Assembly (NCBI GenBank): GCA_016930015.1
Contig: JAFGHR010000059.1
Location: 1-64,000 of the forward strand
DNA from: Anaerolineae bacterium
GTDB taxonomy: Bacteria > Chloroflexota > Anaerolineae > Aggregatilineales > Aggregatilineaceae
Length of the DNA stretch: 64,000 bases
Direction: 5' to 3'
Part shown: piece by piece, positions 29,718 through 38,863 of the stretch
Position numbering within the stretch: position 1 is the first letter of the stretch
Layout of the letters: every line of letters starts with the position of its first letter
The notes under the pieces: generated by a model
Database searches by the model: none
What the model saw: the letters and a program-made list of their open reading frames with translations, nothing else
Told to the model about the DNA's origin: nothing
Position numbers and translations under genes: made by a program

Positions 29718-31709
29718 TCACTCGGGCGGGCTGGCAGCCTGTGACGGGATGGGCAAATACATCCACGAAGCAACGGGAATGCCGGAGTCATCGATGACTC
29801 CGGCATTTTTAATCTCAGGCCAGGAATACATCACGAGCTGTACTTGCAGGCCGTCAGCCGGTAGATCGTCGCTGGCCGGAAGCGTGACCGGGTTCAACAC
29901 CAGATCACCCGCGTGCCACAGCCAGCCCTGGAGTGACGTGATATCCATCTGGCTGTAGGTGGTGCCCTGTGTGTCAACCAGCCGGATCGAAAACTGGTAC
30001 TGCTGGTCGATGTCGCTGCGTTCGGGCTGCCAGAGCAGCAGCAGCGGCCAGGGTTCGCCGGGCTGGGGTAGGGCGTCAGCCTGGTACCCGATGATATGTG
30101 CGCCATTGGCGAACCGGGCCGGACCGTCGGGCGTGACATCGGGTGTTGGCTGGTAGCCAGGCGGAATCTGCACCCAGTTAAACATGGTATGCCCATCTGC
30201 GAGTTCACCGGCAGGTTCGCCAGGACCGAACAAGTCCGGGATGGTTGTGCCCGCCGATGTGCCCACCAGGATTTCGCCGTCCGGGTGGATGGGGATACCT
30301 TGTGGCATGGTGACAATGCGGGCCGGGTACCCCTCGCTGACCACGCGCCACAGCCGGTCCTGGTGAAGGGGACTGTACTTACCTTCGTCGGTTTCCGTGA
30401 TGATCGTGATATGCTCGCTCTGGTCGGCCCATTCGTCCAACACATCCAGGTAGAGCGACATCGGCGTGCGCAAAAATTCCTGGGCGCCGTCCAGGTGCAG
30501 CCAGCGCCATAACCCCAGCAGCAGCCAGGACTGCATCACCAGGAAGACGCACAGCGCCGCCGTGACCGGCCAGCGTGCCCAGGATCGGGCCTGCGCCAGC
30601 CGGGCGAGCAGTATGCCCTGGATCGGGTAGGCGCCAAACAGGATCGGCAGCATGTAAAACTCGTACACAAAAAACGGCGTCACCAGGAAAACGCTCAACG
30701 GGATGAGGGTAATCAGGGCCAGCAGAATCCCCGGCATACCGGCCCAGCGTTTGCGCCAGCCTTCGACCAGCAGCCAGCCTGCCCCCGCCAGTGTGAGCCA
30801 TGTTTTGACCCACAGCACCGTGTCCATATCGAAGGACGGCCACCAGTTGCCACTGCCAGCGGATTCCGCACGCTGAATCGAATAAAAGTCGGTTGAGCTG
30901 GTGACATAAGAAAACACGATCTGCACGTAACGAAAGCTGTGGGTGACATGTTCGACCGCCAGGTCGGAATCGCCCTGGTCCAGAATGCCACCTTTGATCA
31001 GGCCGATCATCCAGGGAACCGCCGTCAGGATACCCAGCGCCCAGCCGAGCAGGGTATACCGGATCAGCGTGCGGCGGTTTGTTTCCGGGCGGTACCAGCC
31101 AGCGCCAAGCACAACCAGTGATATCAACGTCAGGGGCATCACAAAGGCGATTTCCGCCTGCACACATACGCTGTACGACAGCCAAAACACCGGCAGCGCC
31201 CACCGCTTGCCCTCATAATAACCCAGCAGCCCGGTGAGTATCCACAGCGCCAGGAATGGCTGGGCCATGTTCGGGTGTAACGCGACGCGGCTCCAATCGA
31301 CGGCGGTCGGGCTGAGCGCAAACAGCAGGCCAGCCAGCACCGCCGCTCTGCGCCCAAAATAACGATCGGTCGTGATGACCATCAGCCACACGGCGATCAC
31401 GCCCATCAGGCCGACAAAAACACGCGGCGCGCGCGGATCGGGCGTAAACAGGTACGGGATCGCCAGCATGTAATTCGTGATCGGCGGGTGTCCCGGCAGC
31501 GCGTCCCATGACGTGATGTTGGACAGCCACATCCATTCACCGTGACGCGCCAGCCGCACCGTTTTATCCAGAAAGTGCGACTCGTCATAACGAAACTGGT
31601 GCAGGCCGGGTTCGGATACCCGAACTACAGCCGCCAGCAGGAGTATTCCGATCAGTACCGCATCCCAGCGTTTGATGGCGGTGAGCATGTTCGATATAGG
31701 TTTGGGCAT
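29718..31709 (-). CDS. GT39-like glycosyltransferase, multi-TM membrane protein
   Basis: RYDESHFLDKTVRLARHGEW, multiple TMs, C-terminal beta-rich domain. Confidence 0.8.
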   Translation of the reverse strand: MPKPISNMLTAIKRWDAVLIGILLLAAVVRVSEPGLHQFRYDESHFLDKTVRLARHGEWMWLSNITSWDALPGHPPITNYMLAIPYLFTPDPRAPRVFVGLMGVIAVWLMVITTDRYFGRRAAVLAGLLFALSPTAVDWSRVALHPNMAQPFLALWILTGLLGYYEGKRWALPVFWLSYSVCVQAEIAFVMPLTLISLVVLGAGWYRPETNRRTLIRYTLLGWALGILTAVPWMIGLIKGGILDQGDSDLAVEHVTHSFRYVQIVFSYVTSSTDFYSIQRAESAGSGNWWPSFDMDTVLWVKTWLTLAGAGWLLVEGWRKRWAGMPGILLALITLIPLSVFLVTPFFVYEFYMLPILFGAYPIQGILLARLAQARSWARWPVTAALCVFLVMQSWLLLGLWRWLHLDGAQEFLRTPMSLYLDVLDEWADQSEHITIITETDEGKYSPLHQDRLWRVVSEGYPARIVTMPQGIPIHPDGEILVGTSAGTTIPDLFGPGEPAGELADGHTMFNWVQIPPGYQPTPDVTPDGPARFANGAHIIGYQADALPQPGEPWPLLLLWQPERSDIDQQYQFSIRLVDTQGTTYSQMDITSLQGWLWHAGDLVLNPVTLPASDDLPADGLQVQLVMYSWPEIKNAGVIDDSGIPVASWMYLPIPSQAASPPE
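29781..29810 (+). terminator. perfect-palindrome terminator of the C11 gene
   Basis: GCCGGAGTCATCGATGACTCCGGC then ATTTTT; lies inside the antisense GT39 CDS. Confidence 0.75.
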
Positions 31710-32076
31710 TATGTATTTGACCGTGTTTTTGCGTTTGTTGACCCGGTTGTTCGCATGGCTCGACGGCGGTCTATTATGCCGGATGGCTGCCGGAAATGCG
31801 AACTGCCCGGCTGTCAATGCGCCAGGGATGGGGTTTTGTCACGCCGGGATGAGCACCGACAGCAGGAAGGGAAACACGTGTTTCACTTCCGCAGTAGTGA
31901 TTCCCATGCTGATCAACATCTAGTGTACTTCCGGGGCGAGGTCGTCGCCTTCATGATCCCCAGCATGCGCCGATCACCGCTATTTACCCTATCCGCGCGG
32001 CTTACTTGAGAACCAGCCAGGGGTGGCATATACTAATCGACAGGTTCGTTTCCCCGCGCTCATCAAAGGGGCTGAC

Positions 32077-33732
32077 ATGGCGCGTATATTCATTTCCTAC
32101 AGCCGGAAAGACGAAACCATTGCCCGACGCCTGGCAGCCGATCTGGATCGGCTGGGAGCGGACATCTGGATCGACGTTGACGATATCCCGGCTGGGATGA
32201 AATGGAGCACAGCCATCCAGCAAGGGCTGGATTCGTGCGAGGTGATGATCGTGATCATCTCGCCGGACGCGATGGCGTCTCGCAACGTGGAAGACGAGTG
32301 GCAGGCGTACCTGGACGATAGCAAGCCCATCATTCCGATACTCTGGCGACCGGCGCGGGTGCATTTCCAACTGCGACGTATCCAGTACATCGACTTTCAC
32401 ACCCAGGATTACGACACAGCGTTTGCGCAGTTACATTCTGCGCTGCGGCGCAAAAGAATCTACATTGCGCCGCTATCGGACACCGATCCCAGCGTGCAGA
32501 TTCCGGCGCAGAAACTGCTGCCGGTGCAGGGAGAAGAATTCCCTCGCTCGTATCTGGCGATAGGCGCGACGGGACTCGTATTGGTGGCGGTGGTGATCTT
32601 CCTGCTGTTGAGTGGAGTCCTCGGTGGTGGGGATGGTGAACCGGAAGCGACCGCTGAGACACAAAGTGCAGCCAGTATCATGTCTACGCCAACAGATCAA
32701 CCAGAAACCGGTGCAACTGCGGTTGTATCCCAGCAGACGCCATTGCCACCAGAGGCACAGGTGCCATTGGACTTGACCAATACTGCTCTAGCGCAGCCAA
32801 CGGCTACGCCTATGCCAACAAGCACGCCCACGCAGACACCGAATTACGACGCGACCTACAATGCCGTAGCGACACATATTATGGGCACAGAGATGGCAAG
32901 CTGGACTGATACTCCTGCACCAACGGCGACCGCAACCATACGCCCGACAGACACACCCGCGCCGGTGCCGACCGAAGCCCCGATTAATGCGCTGACGCCG
33001 ATGCCAAGCCCGATACCGGCGGGAAGCAGCAACCGCGACTGGACACCAGCGAGCCAGGAGATCAACGGGGTGACCATGATGTTGGTGCCAGCGGGCTGCT
33101 TCATGATGGGTAGTGAGACGGGGACAGACAATGAAAAACCAGTGCATGAAATCTGTTTTGATGAGCCGTTCTGGATAGATCGCACCGAGGTGACACGGGG
33201 GATGTATACAGAATGCGTGGCTGACGGAGTGTGTTCAGAAACGCTGGCTTCAAACTATTCAACGGAAAACAACCAGCCGATCAACAACTTAACATGGTTC
33301 CAGGCTAAAGATTACTGCGCATGGCGAGAGGCGCGGCTGCCAACCGAAGCCGAGTGGGAGTATGCAGCACGTGGGCCGGAAGGATGGACGTATCCCTGGG
33401 GTGATGAGTTTGCCTGGAACTATGTGGTATATAGCGGCAATTCCCCACAAACAGCGGAAGTGGGCAGCAGGCCGGATGGTGCGTCATGGGTAGGTGCGTT
33501 GGACATGAGCGGCAATGTGTGGGAGTGGACAAGCACAATCAATGAGGCCTATCCATACCGGGCAGATGATGGACGCGAAGATAATAGCGATGCTAACAGT
33601 TCGCGCGTGTTGCGCGGTGGCTCGTTCTTCGACGATTCCTCGGACAGCCTGCGCGCCGCCTTTCGCAACTGGAACCATCCCGGTCTTGAGTATTTCAACA
33701 TCTTCGGTTTTCGGTGCGCCCGCTCTCATTGA
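32077..33732 (+). CDS. TIR domain - TM - FGE/sulfatase-modifying-factor domain fusion
   Basis: MARIFISYSRKDETIARRLAADLDRLGADIWID (TIR); TM IGATGLVLVAVVIFLLLSGVL; FGE motifs MMLVPAGCFMMGSETG, RLPTEAEWEYAARG, MSGNVWEWT, RVLRGGSF. Confidence 0.93.
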   Translation: MARIFISYSRKDETIARRLAADLDRLGADIWIDVDDIPAGMKWSTAIQQGLDSCEVMIVIISPDAMASRNVEDEWQAYLDDSKPIIPILWRPARVHFQLRRIQYIDFHTQDYDTAFAQLHSALRRKRIYIAPLSDTDPSVQIPAQKLLPVQGEEFPRSYLAIGATGLVLVAVVIFLLLSGVLGGGDGEPEATAETQSAASIMSTPTDQPETGATAVVSQQTPLPPEAQVPLDLTNTALAQPTATPMPTSTPTQTPNYDATYNAVATHIMGTEMASWTDTPAPTATATIRPTDTPAPVPTEAPINALTPMPSPIPAGSSNRDWTPASQEINGVTMMLVPAGCFMMGSETGTDNEKPVHEICFDEPFWIDRTEVTRGMYTECVADGVCSETLASNYSTENNQPINNLTWFQAKDYCAWREARLPTEAEWEYAARGPEGWTYPWGDEFAWNYVVYSGNSPQTAEVGSRPDGASWVGALDMSGNVWEWTSTINEAYPYRADDGREDNSDANSSRVLRGGSFFDDSSDSLRAAFRNWNHPGLEYFNIFGFRCARSH

Positions 33733-33795
33733 GCGAGCCCGCTCTCGCTGAGCGTGCCAGCAAAGCTGGCGTTGGCGGCTGGACTCTGGCACGCT
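33718..33795. repeat. short tandem duplication and inverted repeat at the 3' end of the TIR-FGE gene
   Basis: GCCCGCTCTCATTGAGCG / GCCCGCTCTCGCTGAGCG; AGCGTGCCAG (33751) ... CTGGCACGCT (33786). Confidence 0.7.
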
Positions 33796-33855
33796 GCGGG
33801 GAGCATGAATTGAGGCAAGCAGTAGCGTGTCCGCCTGCCTCAGCCGTGAATGATA

Positions 33856-34518
33856 CTAATCCTCGGATGGATTATCCAGGCGGAAGCCGTGACCGCGCAC
33901 CGTTACGATGTATTGGTATTCGGGATCAACTTCGGCCAGCCGGTCACGCAGGCGGCGTACCAGCGCATCAATCGCCTGTTCGCTGACACCTTCGCCCACC
34001 GCATCCGGCCAGACGGACTCGACAACCTCGTCACGCGTGCGGACGGCGCCGCCGCCATCGTACAGTAGTTCCAGCAGCCGGTACTGCGGCAGACTCAACG
34101 GTGGATCAACCTCAATATTGCCCACAAACACACGCCGCGAGTCCCGGTTGATCTGGAGCCTGCCCAAACGGCCCGGCAGTTCATTCAGGAACAGCGGCGC
34201 TGTGGCTTCTGACCCGACAAACGTGATCTTGACCGCCAGCGCGATCTGGATTTCGTCGCCATCTTTGATCGGAACAGTTTCAGCTTTGACCTGTTTTCCA
34301 TTAACCCAGGTGCCGTTTTTGCTGTCCAGGTCTTCCAGAAAATACGTGTCTCCCGACCGGAAAATGCGGATATGCTCACGCGAAACCTGGCGTTCCGGCA
34401 AGACCAGATCACATTCGCCGCCCCGGCCTACCACCAGTTCAGGTTCACGGATGGTCCAGCGCTGGCCAGCTTTTTCACCCTCATGAATAAGCAATACTGG
34501 TTTTTCTGCTTCTGGCAT
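33856..34518 (-). CDS. FHA domain plus OmpR-type winged-helix transcriptional regulator
   Basis: FHA VGRGGECDLVLPERQVSREHIRIF...LEDLDSKNGTWVNG; wHTH LSLPQYRLLELLYDGGGAVRTRDEVVESVWPD...YIVTVRGHGFRL. Confidence 0.92.
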   Translation of the reverse strand: MPEAEKPVLLIHEGEKAGQRWTIREPELVVGRGGECDLVLPERQVSREHIRIFRSGDTYFLEDLDSKNGTWVNGKQVKAETVPIKDGDEIQIALAVKITFVGSEATAPLFLNELPGRLGRLQINRDSRRVFVGNIEVDPPLSLPQYRLLELLYDGGGAVRTRDEVVESVWPDAVGEGVSEQAIDALVRRLRDRLAEVDPEYQYIVTVRGHGFRLDNPSED

Positions 34519-34639
34519 AAGCTCTCTTCCTTGACATTTGCGGTACGCCGGGCTATGGTGGTCACATCTCGCTGGCTGTGAGTATCCCTCGCCGCATTCC
34601 GGCGCCAACGCGAGTCTGTATAGGAGTATAGCGAGTGTT

Positions 34640-35656
34640 ATGATTCACCTCAAGCCCGGCGACGTCCTGCGTCACCGTTACGAAATCGTCGAGATCATCG
34701 GGCAGGGCGGGATGGGCTGCATCTACAAAGCTGCCGACCGGCGGTTGGAAGGGCGTTTTACTGCGCTAAAAGAAATTCAGCCCGACCCCAATAATACCCC
34801 TGAAGAGCGACAACAGGACCGGCTCCAGTTTCAACGCGAAGCCAGTACACTTGCGTGCCTGGATCATCCCAGCCTGCCGAAAGTTTCGGATTTTTTCTCC
34901 GAAAATGATCAAGACTATCTGGTGATGGATTTTGTGCCAGGATACGATTTAAGGCAAGCGGTCGAGCGTGCGCGGCACCGGGATGAGTTTATCCCCGAAG
35001 CTGAAGTCTTGCGCTGGGCCAACCAACTTACCGATGCGCTGCGCTACCTGCACACACAAGACCCGCCGGTGCTCCACCGCGATATCAAACCCGCGAATAT
35101 CAAGCTGACACCCAATGGCCTGATCAAACTGGTGGATTTTGGGCTTGTCAAGCTGCTGTCATCGGATGAAAACCGCACGATCACGGTGGTGCAGGGACGC
35201 GGCACAGCCCTGTACACGCCGCTGGAACAATACGGCGGCGACCTGGGCCATACGGACGTGCGGAGCGACCTGTATGCATTAGGCGGGACGTTGTATCACC
35301 TGCTGACGAATACGCCGCCGGTAGAAGCCCGGCAGCGCTTTCTGACACCTTCCGCCCTCCGTGATCCGCGTGATATCAACCCGGCGCTCAGTGATCGTAC
35401 TGCGCGGGCGGTGCTGTGGGCGATGTCCATGCACCCGGACGACCGCCCACGCGATGTGAAAGCTTTTGCCGAGTCCCTGTTTGGCCAGGGCGCGCTGCCG
35501 CTGCGCCCGACCGGAACCGGCTTGCGCCGCGTCTCACCCGACGTGAGGGAGCACACGCTGGTTTTGGGGCCCGGTAATGTTGCGCTTGGCGTGCTGGCTG
35601 CCGTGTTGTTGATCGTGTCTGTGATCATCACACTGGCCGCGCCAACGCTGCCCTGA
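34640..35656 (+). CDS. Hanks-type Ser/Thr protein kinase with C-terminal TM
   Basis: IGQGGMGCIYKA, VLHRDIKPANIKL, KLVDFGLVK; C-terminal hydrophobic segment. Confidence 0.95.
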   Translation: MIHLKPGDVLRHRYEIVEIIGQGGMGCIYKAADRRLEGRFTALKEIQPDPNNTPEERQQDRLQFQREASTLACLDHPSLPKVSDFFSENDQDYLVMDFVPGYDLRQAVERARHRDEFIPEAEVLRWANQLTDALRYLHTQDPPVLHRDIKPANIKLTPNGLIKLVDFGLVKLLSSDENRTITVVQGRGTALYTPLEQYGGDLGHTDVRSDLYALGGTLYHLLTNTPPVEARQRFLTPSALRDPRDINPALSDRTARAVLWAMSMHPDDRPRDVKAFAESLFGQGALPLRPTGTGLRRVSPDVREHTLVLGPGNVALGVLAAVLLIVSVIITLAAPTLP

Positions 35657-35923
35657 AACGAAAACACAGCCGCTTTTGCGCCGGGCGATCGTGATCGTTT
35701 GCGGCCCCGCTTGTGTCCCTTCCCAGGCAAGAATTTGCTGGTCGGGCGCGTCCGACGGGGTGGGTGTTCCACCGGAAAGTTTTACTTCATACCTACCAGA
35801 TATCAGGCACGTAAACGAGCGTTGCGCGGTGATGGCGGCGTTGACCGTGATCGTAGCCATGCTGGTGTCGTGGTCGAAGTGTACCCGCTGCGCGCTGCGT
35901 TTTGACGTAATGACCCCGGTGGG

Positions 35924-38770
35924 CTAATTCCACTCCCGGCGCAGAGTCCACCACGTGTACACCAGTCCGATAATGCCTGACCCGATGGTGACTAACACCG
36001 GGCCGAATTCCTCCAGCCGGGGGGCGATGACTGAGGCGCCAGGGCCGCCCAGGCTGAAGTAGATGTACCCGATGAGGCCGGTCACGATGCAGCCCAGACC
36101 AACCCGAATGCCGCCCGCAGCGGTGCGGATGGTGGCTATGCCCACCGAAAAACCCGCCCCGCTGACCAGGACCAACCCGACCAATGACAGCATCAGATCG
36201 AGCCAGTCTAAATGGCGCGGTCCGGTGTTTTCGTCCGTACGGCGGGGTGCGGGCGGTTCCGGCGGGCCGGGTTCGCTGGTTCCGAGCAGGGCGGCGGCAG
36301 TGGGATCAGGTTCATCACCGGCGCCCGGCGTGCTGCTCGTGTCGAGTGGTAAACCGGCGGTGTTCTGGCTGTCGCCGGGGGCTGTCGTGGATGGTGTATT
36401 CAGCCCGGTTTCACTGCTGCTTTCGATGATGATGTCCAATGTGTCGGATGTGACCGCGTCCAGACTGGTGACCGTGATCCGTACCCGTCCGGCCCGGCTG
36501 GGTGTGAAACTGGTGGTAGCGATGCCATCGACCGTCACGGCGTCCTGGCGTGTGAGCAGGCTTTCGTTCAAAAAGTTGAGGTGAAATTCGACCGGCGTGT
36601 TATCCGGGACATTGTGACCGTTACGATCGTTGATAGGCTCGGTGCGAATCGTCAGTTTGTTGCCAACGACCAGGTCAAGCGTATTAGCGTGGGCGATCGA
36701 GGCGGGTACGCTGCTGTTATTGATTGTGTCTACGACAAGCCGGATGGTTTGCCCCGGTTCCGGCCCGGTGGCTTCGAATAGATCGTATCCTACCGCCGGA
36801 AGGCTGATCGGCAGCGTACCCGCAAAGCCGGTTTCCTGGAACAATGCCCGCGCGGCGGCATCAATAAACGGCGTGATGTGGCTGTAGAGGCCATAATAGG
36901 CCGTCAGCTTGCTGATCTCGGTGGAAGACAGGTATACGGGTGCGCCCAGCGCGATGACGATCACATTCGTGCGCTCGACCAAAACCGCTTCGCTTTCGAG
37001 AAAGCGTCGCACCACCAATGACGTAGGGACTTCGGGCGATACGTCCAGCATGACAAATACCAGCCAATCGACGTGTCGCAGGGCTTCGGCGATGCGCTGT
37101 TTGGTTTTGATCTGGCTGGATTCGGCGGATAGATCGTCCAGATTGTTTTCCAAATAGGATTCAAGCTGGGCCGCCGAAAAACTGATGACTTGTTCCGGGT
37201 CAATCTGTGCGCCTGCCGATGGTCCATAAATCCGTTCGACGGCGGCTTCAAGCTCATTTTCCGCCACCAGCGGGTAGAGCGGGCAGGTTGAACACTGCTG
37301 GACCATACGCACGTCAGTAACGATTACGATCGTGTCGTCACGCGTGGGCGGCGGGGGTAAGCTTTCCCGCTTGGGCGCGATCAACGTGACGCTGTCCTGA
37401 GCAATGGGATATAACTCGGACTCGAACTGGCCGACTTCGTCGATGTCGCTGACCGGCGTCAGGATATTTTCCAGAGAGATGTCGCCGTCATACAGCGCCA
37501 GTTTCAGGCGTAAAATGCGGGTGAGGGCGCTGTCTACCTGGGCGCGGAATACCGGGTCGCTGTCGTAACGCTCAGCGAAAAACGTGATCACGTCGATGAT
37601 GTTGTCTAACTGGTCCTCACCGGGGGTGGGCCCAAAATCGTTCAACAGCAGGAGATCGTTTCCCGCCAGAAACGCCTCGCGCGCTACCTGCCGGTGAGGA
37701 AAAGGCCGCGTATTGTAATAACGGCGTATGGCCTGGCTGCCCAGTGAACTGCTGATCACAACGCCGCGCTGCCGCCAGCGCCGGAAATAGTCCAGGTCAA
37801 ATAACTCGCCCGCTGCCTGCTCGTCAATGCATACCGGGCGTGTCACGGTGCGGATGTTTTCGCCCTGGTAGCGGATATTGGCACACTGCACGCCGTCGGC
37901 GCGCGCGGGGGTGTTATCGACGGCGCCTGTGACCGCGTAATACGGGATCAGGTCAAACCGGCGCAGCTCTTCCACCGAGCGCGGCACGACCGGGATTTCC
38001 TCATCGGGCTGGGTGTCGGCCAATCCCAAGCCGGGAAAGTGTTGGGGGAAAACCGCGATCCGGTTTTGGCTGCCTTCATGTAGGCCCGTGACGTATGCTT
38101 GTCCCAGCTTGCCGACCCAGTACGGATCACCGCCGAACGTATCGACTCCCAGGTCCAGAGTACGCTCAGTCTGCGGCTGTTGGAGCACGTCAAGTGATGG
38201 ACCAAGCAGCATGTTAATACCCATTGCGCTCAGTTCGTACCCGGCAATGGTTCCTGTCAGGCGTGCGTAGTCTGGATTCCAGGTCGCGCCCAGCGCCAGG
38301 TTACTGGGTAAGGGTGTGGTGCCCTGGACGATCTGGGTGCCGGGCTGGCCATTGCCGGGATGCGTGGTAACAATAAACAGCGGCACGAATGAACGCGGGA
38401 TATCACGGTCCTGGGTTGCGGCGGCGGCCTCGTAAGTCAGTTTTTGCAGATCGGTTGTGAGCTGCTGGACCAGGCGCGGGGTGTTGGTATTCCCGGTGAT
38501 ATTGTCGTTTTCGGCCAGCAGCAGCACGCCGCCGATGTTGTAGTCGCGGATCAACACGTTGAGCGCGTCATTGGTGCTGACAGTACCGCCCTCGAACGTG
38601 ACGACCATCAGTTGGCCGACACGTTCTTCCGATGTGAGCGATGACCGGACGCGCTCAACCAGGCGATCAAACCGATCAGCCGCTGCTGCCGGTGTCCCCG
38701 CCTGGGTGTGCGGCGGCGCGGCGGAAAGCACAACAACGCAGATCAGGAACGTGGCAGTCAGATATCGCAT
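35924..38770 (-). CDS. GH3-like secreted/membrane protein, catalytic motifs degenerate
   Basis: GH3-type N-terminal fold (EERVGQLMVVTFEG, PQHFPGLG, GVVISSSLG), Ig-like domain and C-terminal TMs. Confidence 0.75.
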   Translation of the reverse strand: MRYLTATFLICVVVLSAAPPHTQAGTPAAAADRFDRLVERVRSSLTSEERVGQLMVVTFEGGTVSTNDALNVLIRDYNIGGVLLLAENDNITGNTNTPRLVQQLTTDLQKLTYEAAAATQDRDIPRSFVPLFIVTTHPGNGQPGTQIVQGTTPLPSNLALGATWNPDYARLTGTIAGYELSAMGINMLLGPSLDVLQQPQTERTLDLGVDTFGGDPYWVGKLGQAYVTGLHEGSQNRIAVFPQHFPGLGLADTQPDEEIPVVPRSVEELRRFDLIPYYAVTGAVDNTPARADGVQCANIRYQGENIRTVTRPVCIDEQAAGELFDLDYFRRWRQRGVVISSSLGSQAIRRYYNTRPFPHRQVAREAFLAGNDLLLLNDFGPTPGEDQLDNIIDVITFFAERYDSDPVFRAQVDSALTRILRLKLALYDGDISLENILTPVSDIDEVGQFESELYPIAQDSVTLIAPKRESLPPPPTRDDTIVIVTDVRMVQQCSTCPLYPLVAENELEAAVERIYGPSAGAQIDPEQVISFSAAQLESYLENNLDDLSAESSQIKTKQRIAEALRHVDWLVFVMLDVSPEVPTSLVVRRFLESEAVLVERTNVIVIALGAPVYLSSTEISKLTAYYGLYSHITPFIDAAARALFQETGFAGTLPISLPAVGYDLFEATGPEPGQTIRLVVDTINNSSVPASIAHANTLDLVVGNKLTIRTEPINDRNGHNVPDNTPVEFHLNFLNESLLTRQDAVTVDGIATTSFTPSRAGRVRITVTSLDAVTSDTLDIIIESSSETGLNTPSTTAPGDSQNTAGLPLDTSSTPGAGDEPDPTAAALLGTSEPGPPEPPAPRRTDENTGPRHLDWLDLMLSLVGLVLVSGAGFSVGIATIRTAAGGIRVGLGCIVTGLIGYIYFSLGGPGASVIAPRLEEFGPVLVTIGSGIIGLVYTWWTLRREWN

Positions 38771-38863
38771 GGACGGTTACACTTGTGTACGGTCACGGTC
38801 AGCACCAACGGTAGCCAATACCAGTATACTCGCTCGTATTGGGGCCGACCAGGACATTCACCG

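Noticed and set aside
31542-32009. + strand ORFs spanning the GT39 start and the gap before TIR-FGE
   Set aside because: No domain signature; overlaps the GT39 N-terminus and looks like a chance open frame.
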